From assembly GCA_004431415.1 (NCBI GenBank), contig QPMI01000133.1:248001-312000 (forward strand): a stretch of 64,000 nucleotides of DNA, given 5' to 3'. The stretch's first letter is position 1. Each line of letters starts with the position of its first letter. Origin of the DNA: Cyanophora paradoxa. Lineage: Eukaryota > Glaucocystophyceae > Cyanophorales > Cyanophoraceae. Below the pieces are notes generated by a model. It had not been told where the DNA came from and did not search any database. It was given only the letters and a program-made list of their open reading frames with translations. The translations under genes were made by a program, and so were the position numbers. Below are positions 34,201-46,200 of this stretch, one piece after another.

Positions 34201-37200
34201 GCGGCGGAGGAGCCCGAGGTGCCGGCGCTGTTCGTGACGTTCGCGCTGCAGCTGTACTCCGTGCTGGCCGAGAGGCCCGCAAGGTCGAAGGTCGCCGTCG
34301 TGGCGCCCGCCGAGACGGTTGCGGAGCCCGACCACGCGACGGCGCCGCCGCTCGTGCAGCTGGCCGCGGCGCCGGAGATCGCAGCGCCCCCGTCCGAGCC
34401 GAAGGTCACCGTCAGGGTCGCGGAGTCGTGGGTGACGCTGCTGGCGGCGACGGTTGGGGCCGCAGGAGCGGTGGCGACGACGGGGGCGGCGGCGGTCGTG
34501 AAGCTTGCGGCGGCGGAGGAGCCCGAGGTGCCGGCGCTGTTCGTGACGTTCGCGCTGCAGCTGTACTCCGTGCTGGCCGAGAGGCCCGCGAGGTCGAAGG
34601 TCGCCGTCGTGGCGCCCGCCGAGACGGTTGCGGAGCCCGACCACGCGACGGCGCCGCCGCTCGTGCAGCTGGCCGCGGCGCCGGAGATCGCAGCGCCCCC
34701 GTCCAAGCCGAAGGTCACCGTCAGGGTCGCGGAGTCGTGGGTGACGCTGCTGGCGGCGACGGTTGGGGCCGCCGGAGCGGTGGCGACGACGGGGGCGGCG
34801 GCGGTCGTGAAGCTTGCGGCGGCGGAGGAGCCCGAGGTGCCGGCGCTGTTCGTGACGTTCGCGCTGCAGCTGTACTCCGTGCTGGCCGAGAGGCCCGCGA
34901 GGTCGAAGGTCGCCGTCGTGGCGCCCGCCGAGACGGTTGCGGAGCCCGACCACGCGACGGCGCCGCCGCTCGTGCAGCTGGCCGCGGCGCCGGAGATCGC
35001 AGCGCCCCCGTCCGAGCCGAAGGTCACCGTCAGGGTCGCGGAGTCGTGGGTGACGCTGCTGGCGGCGACGGTCGGGGCCGCCGGAGCGGTGGCGACGACG
35101 GGGGCGGCGGCGGTCGTGAAGCTTGCGGCGGCGGAGGAGCCCGAGGTGCCGGCGCTGTTCGTGACGTTCGCGCTGCAGCTGTACTCCGTGCTGGCCGAGA
35201 GGCCCGCGAGGTCGAAGGTCGCCGTCGTGGCGCCCGCCGAGACGGTTGCGGAGCCCGACCACGCGACGGCGCCGCCGCTCGTGCAGCTGGCCGCGGCGCC
35301 GGAGATCGCAGCGCCCCCGTCCGAGCCGAAGGTCACCGTCAGGGTCGCGGAGTCGTGGGTGACGCTGCTGGCGGCGACGGTCGGGGCCGCCGGGGCGGTG
35401 GCGACGACGGGGGCGGCGGCGGTCGTGAAGCTTGCGGCGGCGGAGGAGCCCGAGGTGCCGGCGCTGTTCGTGACGTTCGCGCTGCAGCTGTACTCCGTGC
35501 TGGCCGAGAGGCCCGCGAGGTCGAAGGTCGCCGTCGTGGCGCCCGCCGAGACGGTTGCGGAGCCCGACCACGCGACGGCGCCGCCGCTCGTGCAGCTGGC
35601 CGCGGCGCCGGAGATCGCAGCGCCCCCGTCCGAGCCGAAGGTCACCGTCAGGGTCGCGGAGTCGTGGGTGACGCTGCTGGCGGCGACGGTCGGGGCCGCC
35701 GGGGCGGTGGCGACGACGGGGCGGCGGCGGTCGTGAAGCTTGCGGCGGCGGAGGAGCCCGAGGTGCCGGCGCTGTTCGTGACGTTCGCGCTGCAGCTGTA
35801 CTCCGTGCTGGCCGAGAGGCCCGCGAGGTCGAAGGTCGCCGTCGTGGCGCCCGCCGAGACGGTTGCGGAGCCCGACCACGCGACGGCGCCGCCGCTCGTG
35901 CAGCTGGCCGCGGCGCCGGAGATCGCAGCGCCCCCGTCCGAGCCGAAGGTCACCGTCAGGGTCGCGGAGTCGTGGGTGACGCTGCTGGCGGCGACGGTCG
36001 GGCCGCCGGGGCGGTGGATGTGGTCGTAAAGCTTGCGGCGGCGGAGGAGCCCGAGGTGCCGGCGCTGTTGGTGACGTTCGCGCTGCAGCTGTACTCCGTG
36101 CTGGCCGAGAGGCCCGCGAGGTCGAAGGTCGCCGTCGTGGCGCCCGCCGAGACGGTTGCGGAGCCCGACCACGCGACGGCGCCGCCGCTCGTGCAGCTGG
36201 CCGCGGCGCCGGAGATCGCAGCGCCCCCGTCCGAGCCGAAGGTCACCGTCAGGGTCGCGGAGTCGTGGGTGACGCTGCTGGCGGCGACGGTTGGGGCCGC
36301 CGGGGCGTTGGCGACGACGGGGGCGGCGGCGGTCGTGAAGCTTGCGGCGGCGGAGGAGCTTGAGGTGCCGGCGCTGTTGGTGACGTTCGCGCTGCAGCTG
36401 TACTCCGTGCTGGCCGAGAGGCCCGCGAGGTCGAAGGTCGCCGTCGTGGCGCCCGCCGAGACGGTTGCGGAGCCCGACCACGCGACGGCGCCGCCGCTCG
36501 TGCAGCTGGCCGCGGCGCCGGAGATCGCAGCGCCCCCGTCCGAGCCGAAGGTCACCGTCAGGGTCGCGGAGTCGTGGGTGACGCTGCTGGCGGCGACGGT
36601 CGGGGCCGCCGGGGCGGTGGCGACGACGGGGGCGGCGGCGGTCGTGAAGCTTGCGGCGGCGGAGGAGCTTGAGGTGCCGGCGCTGTTCGTGACGTTCGCG
36701 CTGCAGCTGTACTCCGTGCTGGCCGAGAGGCCCGCGAGGTCGAAGGTCGCCGTCGTGGCGCCCGCCGAGACGGTTGCGGAGCCCGACCACGCGACGGCGC
36801 CGCCGCTCGTGCAGCTGGCCGCGGCGCCGGAGATCGCAGCGCCCCCTTCCGAGCCGAAGGTCACCGTCAGGGTCGCGGAGTCGTGGGTGACGCTGCTGGC
36901 GGCGACGGTCGGGGCCGCCGGGCGGTGGCGACGACGGGGGCGGCGGCGGTCGTGAAGCTTGCGGCGGCGGAGGAGCCCGAGGTGCCGGCGCTGTTCGTGA
37001 CGTTCGCGCTGCAGCTGTACTCCGTGCTGGCCGAGAGGCCCGCGAGGTCGAAGGTCGCCGTCGTGGCGCCCGCCGAGACGGTTGCGGAGCCGACCACGCG
37101 ACGGCGCCGCCACTCGTGCAGCTGGCCGCGGCGCCGGAGATCGCAGCGCCCCGTCCGAGCCGAAGGTCACCGTCAGGGTCGCGGAGTCGTGGGTGACGCT

Positions 37201-40200
37201 GCTGGCGGCGACGGTTGGGGCCGCCGGAGCGGTGGCGACGACGGGGCGGCGGCGGTCGTGAAGCTTGCGGCGGCGGAGGAGCCCGAGGTGCCGGCGCTGT
37301 TCGTGACGTTCGCGCTGCAGCTGTACTCCGTGCTGGCCGAGAGGCCCGCGAGGTCGAAGGTCGCCGTCGTGGCGCCCGCCGAGACGGTTGCGGAGCCCGA
37401 CCACGCGACGGCGCCGCCGCTCGTGCAGCTGGCCGCGGCGCCGGAGATCGCAGCGCCCCCGTCCGAGCCGAAGGTCACCGTCAGGGTCGCGGAGTCGTGG
37501 GTGACGCTGCTGGCGGCGACGGTCGGGGCCGCCGGGGCGGTGGATGTGGTCGTAAAGCTTGCGGCGGCGGAGGAGCCCGAGGTGCCGGCGCTGTTGGTGA
37601 CGTTCGCGCTGCAGCTGTACTCCGTGCTGGCCGAGAGGCCCGCGAGGTCGAAGGTCGCCGTCGTGGCGCCCGCCGAGACGGTTGCGGAGCCCGACCACGC
37701 GACGGCGCCGCCGCTCGTGCAGCTGGCCGCGGCGCCGGAGATCGCAGCGCCCCCGTCCGAGCCGAAGGTCACCGTCAGGGTCGCGGAGTCGTGGGTGACG
37801 CTGCTGGCGGCGACGGTTGGGGCCGCCGGGGCGTTGGCGACGACGGGGGCGGCGGCGGTCGTGAAGCTTGCGGCGGCGGAGGAGCTTGAGGTGCCGGCGC
37901 TGTTCGTGACGTTCGCGCTGCAGCTGTACTCCGTGCTGGCCGAGAGGCCCGCGAGGTCGAAGGTCGCCGTCGTGGCGCCCGCCGAGACGGTTGCGGAGCC
38001 CGACCACGCGACGGCGCCGCCGCTCGTGCAGCTGGCCGCGGCGCCGGAGATCGCAGCGCCCCCGTCCGAGCCGAAGGTCACCGTCAGGGTCGCGGAGTCG
38101 TGGGTGACGCTGCTGGCGGCGACGGTCGGGGCCGCCGGGGCGGTGGCGACGACGGGGGCGGCGGCGGTCGTGAAGCTTGCGGCGGCGGAGGAGCTTGAGG
38201 TGCCGGCGCTGTTCGTGACGTTCGCGCTGCAGCTGTACTCCGTGCTGGCCGAGAGGCCCGCGAGGTCGAAGGTCGCCGTCGTGGCGCCCGCCGAGACGGT
38301 TGCGGAGCCCGACCACGCGACGGCGCCGCCGCTCGTGCAGCTGGCCGCGGCGCCGGAGATCGCAGCGCCCCCGTCCGAGCCGAAGGTCACCGTCAGGGTC
38401 GCGGAGTCGTGGGTGACGCTGCTGGCGGCGACGGTTGGGGCCGCCGGGGCGTTGGCGACGACGGGGGCGGCGGCGGTCGTGAAGCTTGCGGCGGCGGAGG
38501 AGCTTGAGGTGCCGGCGCTGTTGGTGACGTTCGCGCTGCAGCTGTACTCCGTGCTGGCCGAGAGGCCCGCGAGGTCGAAGGTCGCCGTCGTGGCGCCCGC
38601 CGAGACGGTTGCGGAGCCCGACCACGCGACGGCGCCGCCGCTCGTGCAGCTGGCCGCGGCGCCGGAGATCGCAGCGCCCCCGTCCGAGCCGAAGGTCACC
38701 GTCAGGGTCGCGGAGTCGTGGGTGACGCTGCTGGCGGCGACGGTCGGGGCCGCCGGGGCGGTGGCGACGACGGGGGCGGCGGCGGTCGTGAAGCTTGCGG
38801 CGGCGGAGGAGCTTGAGGTGCCGGCGCTGTTCGTGACGTTCGCGCTGCAGCTGTACTCCGTGCTGGCCGAGAGGCCCGCGAGGTCGAAGGTCGCCGTCGT
38901 GGCGCCCGCCGAGACGGTTGCGGAGCCCGACCACGCGACGGCGCCGCCGCTCGTGCAGCTGGCCGCGGCGCCGGAGATCGCAGCGCCCCCTTCCGAGCCG
39001 AAGGTCACCGTCAGGGTCGCGGAGTCGTGGGTGACGCTGCTGGCGGCGACGGTCGGGGCCGCCGGGGCGGTGGCGACGACGGGGGCGGCGGCGGTCGTGA
39101 AGCTTGCGGCGGCGGAGGAGCCCGAGGTGCCGGCGCTGTTCGTGACGTTCGCGCTGCAGCTGTACTCCGTGCTGGCCGAGAGGCCCGCGAGGTCGAAGGT
39201 CGCCGTCGTGGCGCCCGCCGAGACGGTTGCGGAGCCCGACCACGCGACGGCGCCGCCACTCGTGCAGCTGGCCGCGGCGCCGGAGATCGCAGCGCCCCCG
39301 TCCGAGCCGAAGGTCACCGTCAGGGTCGCGGAGTCGTGGGTGACGCTGCTGGCGGCGACGGTTGGGGCCGCCGGAGCGGTGGCGACGACGGGGGCGGCGG
39401 CGGTCGTGAAGCTTGCGGCGGCGGAGGAGCCCGAGGTGCCGGCGCTGTTCGTGACGTTCGCGCTGCAGCTGTACTCCGTGCTGGCCGAGAGGCCCGCGAG
39501 GTCGAAGGTCGCCGTCGTGGCGCCCGCCGAGACGGTTGCGGAGCCCGACCACGCGACGGCGCCGCCGCTCGTGCAGCTGGCCGCGGCGCCGGAGATCGCA
39601 GCGCCCCCGTCCGAGCCGAAGGTCACCGTCAGGGTCGCGGAGTCGTGGTGACGCTGCTGGCGGCGACGGTCGGGGCCGCCGGGGCGGTGGATGTGGTCGT
39701 AAGCTTGCGGCGGCGGAGGAGCCCGAGGTGCCGGCGCTGTTGTGACGTTCGCGCTGCAGCTGTACTCCGTGCTGGCCGAGAGGCCCGCGAGGTCGAAGGT
39801 CGCCGTCGTGGCGCCCGCCGAGACGGTTGCGGAGCCCGACCACGCGACGGCGCCGCCGCTCGTGCAGCTGGCCGCGGCGCCGGAGATCGCAGCGCCCCGT
39901 CCGAGCCGAAGGTCACGTCAGGGTCGCGGAGTCGTGGGTGACGCTGCTGGCGCGACGGTGGGCGCCGGGCGTGGGACGAGGGGGCGGCGGTCGTGAAGCT
40001 TGCGGCGGCGGAGGAGCGAGGTGCCGGCGCTGTTGTGACGTTCGCGCTGCAGCTGTACTCCGTGCTGGCCGAGAGGCCCGCGAGTCGAAGGTCGCCGTCG
40101 TGGCGCCCGCCGAGACGGTTGCGGAGCCCGACCACGCGACGGCGCCGCCGCTCGTGCAGCTGGCCGCGGCGCCGGAGATCGCAGCGCCCCGTCCGAGCCG

Positions 40201-43200
40201 AAGTCACCGTCAGGGTCGCGGAGTCGTGGGTGACGCTGCTGGCGGCGACGGTCGGGGCCGCCGGGCGTGGCGACGACGGGGGCGGCGGCGGTCGTGAAGC
40301 TTGCGGCGGCGGAGGAGCTTGAGGTGCCGGCGCTGTTCGTGACGTTCGCGCTGCAGCTGTACTCCGTGCTGGCCGAGAGGCCCGCGAGGTCGAAGGTCGC
40401 CGTCGTGGCGCCCGCCGAGACGGTTGCGGAGCCCGACCACGCGACGGCGCCGCCGCTCGTGCAGCTGGCCGCGGCGCCGGAGATCGCAGCGCCCCCGTCC
40501 GAGCCGAAGGTCACCGTCAGGGTCGCGGAGTCGTGGGTGACGCTGCTGGCGGCGACGGTCGGGGCCGCCGGGGCGGTGGCGACGACGGGGCGGCGGCGGT
40601 CGTGAAGCTTGCGGCGGCGGAGGAGCTGAGGTGCCGGCGCTGTTCGTGACGTTCGCGCTGCAGCTGTACTCCGTGCTGGCCGAGAGGCCCGCGAGGTCGA
40701 AGGTCGCCGTCGTGGCGCCCGCCGAGACGGTTGCGGAGCCCGACCACGCGACGGCGCCGCCGCTCGTGCAGCTGGCCGCGGCGCCGGAGATCGCAGCGCC
40801 CCCGTCCGAGCCGAAGGTCACCGTCAGGGTCGCGGAGTCGTGGGTGACGCTGCTGGCGGCGACGGTCGGGCCGCCGGGGCGGTGGCGACGACGGGGGCGG
40901 CGGCGGTCGTGAAGCTTGCGGCGGCGGAGGAGCCCGAGGTGCCGGCGCTGTTCGTGACGTTCGCGCTGCAGCTGTACTCCGTGCTGGCCGAGAGGCCCGC
41001 GAGGTCGAAGGTCGCCGTCGTGGCGCCCGCCGAGACGGTTGCGGAGCCCGACCACGCGACGGCGCCGCCGCTCGTGCAGCTGGCCGCGGCGCCGGAGATC
41101 GCAGCGCCCCCGTCCGAGCCGAAGGTCACCGTCAGGGTCGCGGAGTCGTGGGTGACGCTGCTGGCGGCGACGGTCGGGGCCGCCGGGGCGGTGGCGACGA
41201 CGGGGGCGGCGGCGGTCGTGAAGCTTGCGGCGGCGGAGGAGCCGAGGTGCCGGCGCTGTTCGTGACGTTCGCGCTGCAGCTGTACTCCGTGCTGGCCGAG
41301 AGGCCCGCGAGTCGAAGGTCGCCGTCGTGGCGCCCGCCGAGACGGTTGCGGAGCCCGACCACGCGACGGCGCCGCCGCTCGTGCAGCTGGCCGCGGCGCC
41401 GGAGATCGCAGCGCCCCGTCCGAGCCGAAGGTCACCGTCAGGGTCGCGGAGTCGTGGGTGACGCTGCTGGCGGCGACGGTCGGGGCCGCCGGGGCGGTGG
41501 CGACGACGGGGCGGTGGCGGTCGTGAAGCTTGCGGCGGCGGAGGAGCTGAGGTGCCGGCGCTGTTCGTGACGTTCGCGCTGCAGCTGTACTCCGTGCTGG
41601 CCGAGAGGCCCGCGAGGTCGAAGGTCGCCGTCGTGGCGCCCGCCGAGACGGTTGCGGAGCCCGACCACGCGACGGCGCCGCCGCTCGTGCAGCTGGCCGC
41701 GGCGCCGGAGATCGCAGCGCCCCGTCCGAGCCGAAGGTCACCGTCAGGGTCGCGGAGTCGTGGGTGACGCTGCTGGCGGCGACGGTCGGGCCGCCGGGGC
41801 GGTGGCGACGACGGGGCGGCGGCGGTCGTGAAGCTTGCGGCGGCGGAGGGCCCGAGGTGCCGGCGCTGTTCGTGACGTTCGCGCTGCAGCTGTACTCCGT
41901 GCTGGCCGAGAGGCCCGCGAGGTCAAGGTCGCCGTCGTGGCGCCCGCCGAGACGTTGCGGAGCCCGACCACGCGACGGCGCCGCCGCTCGTGCAGCTGGC
42001 CGCGGCGCCGGAGATCGCAGCGCCCCCGTCCGAGCCGAAGGTCACCGTCAGGGTCGCGGAGTCGTGGGTGACGCTGCTGGCGGCGACGGTCGGGGCCGCC
42101 GGGGCGGTGGCGACGACGGGGCGGCGGCGGTCGTGAAGCTTGCGGCGGCGGAGGAGCCGAGGTGCCGGCGCTGTTCGTGACGTTCGCGCTGCAGCTGTAC
42201 TCCGTGCTGGCCGAGAGGCCCGCGAGGTCGAAGGTCGCCGTCGTGGCGCCCGCCGAGACGGTTGCGGAGCCCGACCACGCGACGGCGCCGCCGCTCGTGC
42301 AGCTGGCCGCGGCGCCGGAGATCGCAGCGCCCCGTCCGAGCCGAAGGTCACCGTCAGGGTCGCGGAGTCGTGGGTGACGCTGCTGGCGGCGACGGTCGGG
42401 CCGCCGGGGCGGTGGCGACGACGGGGGCGGCGGCGGTCGTGAAGCTTGCGGCGGCGAGGAGCTGAGGTGCCGGCGCTGTTCGTGACGTTCGCGCTGCAGC
42501 TGTACTCCGTGCTGGCCGAGAGGCCCGCGAGGTCGAAGGTCGCCGTCGTGGCGCCCGCCGAGACGGTTGCGGAGCCCGACCACGCGACGGCGCCGCCGCT
42601 CGTGCAGCTGGCCGCGGCGCCGGAGATCGCAGCGCCCCCGTCCGAGCCGAAGGTCACCGTCAGGGTCGCGGAGTCGTGGGTGACGCTGCTGGCGGCGACG
42701 GTCGGGGCCGCCGGGGCGGTGGCGACGACGGGGGCGGCGGCGGTCGTGAAGCTTGCGGCGGCGGAGGAGCCCGAGGTGCCGGCGCTGTTCGTGACGTTCG
42801 CGCTGCAGCTGTACTCCGTGCTGGCCGAGAGGCCCGCGAGGTCGAAGGTCGCCGTCGTGGCGCCCGCCGAGACGGTTGCGGAGCCCGACCACGCGACGGC
42901 GCCGCCGCTCGTGCAGCTGGCCGCGGCGCCGGAGATCGCAGCGCCCCGTCCGAGCCGAAGGTCACCGTCAGGGTCGCGGAGTCGTGGGTGACGCTGCTGG
43001 CGGCGACGGTCGGGGCCGCCGGGGCGGTGGCGACGACGGGGGCGGCGGCGGTCGTGAAGCTTGCGGCGGCGGAGGAGCCCGAGGTGCCGGCGCTGTTGGT
43101 GACGTTCGCGCTGCAGCTGTACTCCGTGCTGGCCGAGAGGCCCGCGAGGTCGAAGGTCGCCGTCGTGGCGCCCGCCGAGACGGTTGCGGAGCCCGACCAC

Positions 43201-46200
43201 GCGACGGCGCCGCCGCTCGTGCAGCTGGCCGCGGCGCCGGAGATCGCAGCGCCCCGTCCGAGCCGAAGGTCACCGTCAGGGTCGCGGAGTCGTGGGTGAC
43301 GCTGCTGGCGGCGACGGTCAGGGCTGCCGGGGCGGTGGCGACGACGGGGGCGGCGGCGGTCGTGAAGCTTGCGGCGGCGGAGGAGCCCGAGGTGCCGGCG
43401 CTGTTCGTGACGTTCGCGCTGCAGCTGTACTCCGTGCTGGCCGAGAGGCCCGCGAGGTCGAAGGTCGCCGTCGTGGCGCCCGCCGAGACGGTTGCGGAGC
43501 CCGACCACGCGACGGCGCCGCCGCTCGTGCAGCTGGCCGCGGCGCCGGAGATCGCAGCGCCCCCGTCCGAGCCAAAGGTCACCGTCAGGGTCGCGGAGTC
43601 GTGGGTGACGCTGCTGGCGGCGACGGTCGGGGCCGCCGGGGCGGTGGCGACGACGGGGGCGGCGGCGGTCGTGAAGCTTGCGGCGGCGGAGGAGCCCGAG
43701 GTGCCGGCGCTGTTGGTGACGTTCGCGCTGCAGCTGTACTCCGTGCTGGCCGAGAGGCCGCGAGGTCGAAGGTCGCCGTCGTGGCGCCCGCCGAGACGGT
43801 TGCGGAGCCCGACCACGCGACGGCGCCGCCGCTCGTGCAGCTGGCCGCGGCGCCGGAGATCGCAGCGCCCCTCCGAGCCGAAGGTCACCGTCAGGGTCGC
43901 GGAGTCGTGGGTGACGCTGCTGGCGGCGACGGTCGGGCGCCGGGCGGGCGACGACGGGGGCGGCGGCGGTCGTGAAGCTTGCGGCGGCGGAGGAGCTTGA
44001 GGTGCCGGCGCTGTTCGTGACGTTTGCGCCGCAGCTGTACTCCGTGCTGGCCGAGAGGCCCGTGAGGTTGAAGGTCGCCGTCGTGGCGCCCGCCGAGACG
44101 GTTGCAGAGCCCGACCACGCAAAGGCGCTGCCACTCGTGCAGCTGGCCGCGGCGCCGGAGATCGCAGCGCCCCCGTCCGAGCCGAAGGTCACCGTCAGGG
44201 TCGCGGAGTCGTGGGTGACGCTGCTGGCGGCGACGGTCAGGGCTGCCGGGGCGGTGGCGACGACGGGGGCGGCGGCGGTCGTGAAGCTTGCGGCGGCGGA
44301 GGAGCCCGAGGTGCCGGCGCTGTTGGTGACGTTCGCGCTGCAGCTGTACTCCGTGCTGGCCGAGAGGCCCGCGAGGTCGAAGGTCGCCGTCGTGGCGCCC
44401 GCCGAGACGGTTGCGGAGCCCGACCACGCGACGGCGCCGCCGCTCGTGCAGCTGGCCGCGGCGCCGGAGATCGCAGCGCCCCCGTCCGAGCCAGAGGTCA
44501 CCGTCAGGGTCGCGGAGTCGTGGGTGACGCTGCTGGCGGCGACGGTCGGGGCCGCCGGGGCGGTGGATGTGGTCGTGAAGCTTGCGGCGGCCGAGGAGCT
44601 TGAGGTGCCGGCGCTGTTCGTGACGTTTGCGCTGCAGCTGTACTCCGTGCTGGCCGAGAGGCCCGTGAGGTTGAAGGTCGCCGTCGTGGCGCCCGCCGAG
44701 ACGGTTGCAGAGCCCGACCACGCAACGGCACCGCCGCTCGTGCAGCTGGCCGCGGCGCCGGAGATCGCAGCGCCCCCGTCCGAGCCGAAGGTCACCGTCA
44801 GGGTCGCGGAGTCGTGGGTGACGCTGCTGGCGGCGACGGTCGGGGCCGCCGGGGCGGTGGATGTGGTCGTGAAGCTTGCGGCGGCGGAGGAGCCCGAGGT
44901 GCCGGCGCTGTTCGTGACGTTCGCGCTGCAGCTGTACTCCGTGCTGGCCGAGAGGCCCGCGAGGTTGAAGGTCGCCGTCGTGGCGCCCACCGAGACGGTT
45001 GCGGAGCCCGACCACGCGACGGCGCCGCCGCTCGTGCAGCTGGCCGCGGCGCCGGAGATCGCAGCGCCCCCGTCCGAGCCGAAGGTCACCGTCAGGGTCG
45101 CGGAGTCGTGGGTGACGCTGCTGGCGGCGACGGTCGGGGCCGCCGGGGCCGTGGATGTGGTCGTGAAGCTTGCGGCGGCGGAGGAGCCCGAGGTGCCGGC
45201 GCTGTTCGTGACGTTTGCGCTGCAGCTGTACTCCGTGCTGGCCGAGAGGCCCGCGAGGTTGAAGGTCGCCGTCGTGGCGCCCGCCGAGACGGTTGCAGAG
45301 CCCGACCACGCAACGGCACCGCCGCTCGTGCAGCTGGCCGCGGCGCCGGAGATCGCAGCGCCCCCGTCCGAGCCGAAGGTCACCGTCAGGGTCGCGGAGT
45401 CGTGGGTGACGCTGCTGGCGGCGACGGTCGGGGCTGCCGGGGCGGTGGCGACGACGGGGGCGGCGGCGGTCGTGAAGCTTGCGGCGGCGGAGGAGCTTGA
45501 GGTGCCGGCGCTGTTCGTGACGTTCGCGCTGCAGCTGTACTCCGTGCTGGCCGAGAGGCCCGCGAGGTCGAAGGTCGCCGTCGTGGCGCCCGCCGAGACG
45601 GTTGCGGAGCCCGACCACGCGACGGCGCCGCCGCTCGTGCAGCTGGCCGCGGCGCCGGAGATCGCAGCGCCCCCGTCCGAGCCGAAGGTCACCGTCAGGG
45701 TCGCGGAGTCGTGGGTGACGCTGCTGGCGGCGACGGTCGGGGCCGCCGGGGCCGTGGATGTGGTCGTGAAGCTTGCGGCGGCGGAGGAGCCCGAGGTGCC
45801 GGCGCTGTTCGTGACGTTTGCGCTGCAGCTGTACTCCGTGCTGGCCGAGAGGCCCGCGAGGTTGAAGGTCGCCGTCGTGGCGCCCGCCGAGACGGTTGCA
45901 GAGCCCGACCACGCAACGGCACCGCCGCTCGTGCAGCTGGCCGCGGCGCCGGAGATCGCAGCGCCCCGTCCGAGCGAAGTCACCGTCAGGTCGCGGATCG
46001 TGGGTGACGCTGCTGCGCGACGGTCGGGCCGCCGGGCGTGATGTGGTCGTGAAGCTTGCGGCGGGAGGAGCCGAGGTGCGGCGCTGTTCGTGACGTTCGC
46101 GCTGCAGCTGTACTCCGTGCTGGCCGAGAGCCCGCGAGGTTGAAGGTCGCCGTCGTGGCGCCACCGAGACGGTTGCGGAGCCGACACGCGACGCGCCGCC

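Noticed and set aside
32998-35736. 912-codon open frame on the + strand within the repeat array (also 36883-39651 and 33825-36029)
   Set aside because: It is the antisense shadow of the FN3 units: GC-rich 309-bp repeats without stops in several frames. The minus frame has FN3 motifs and connects to the flanking exons, the plus frame has none.
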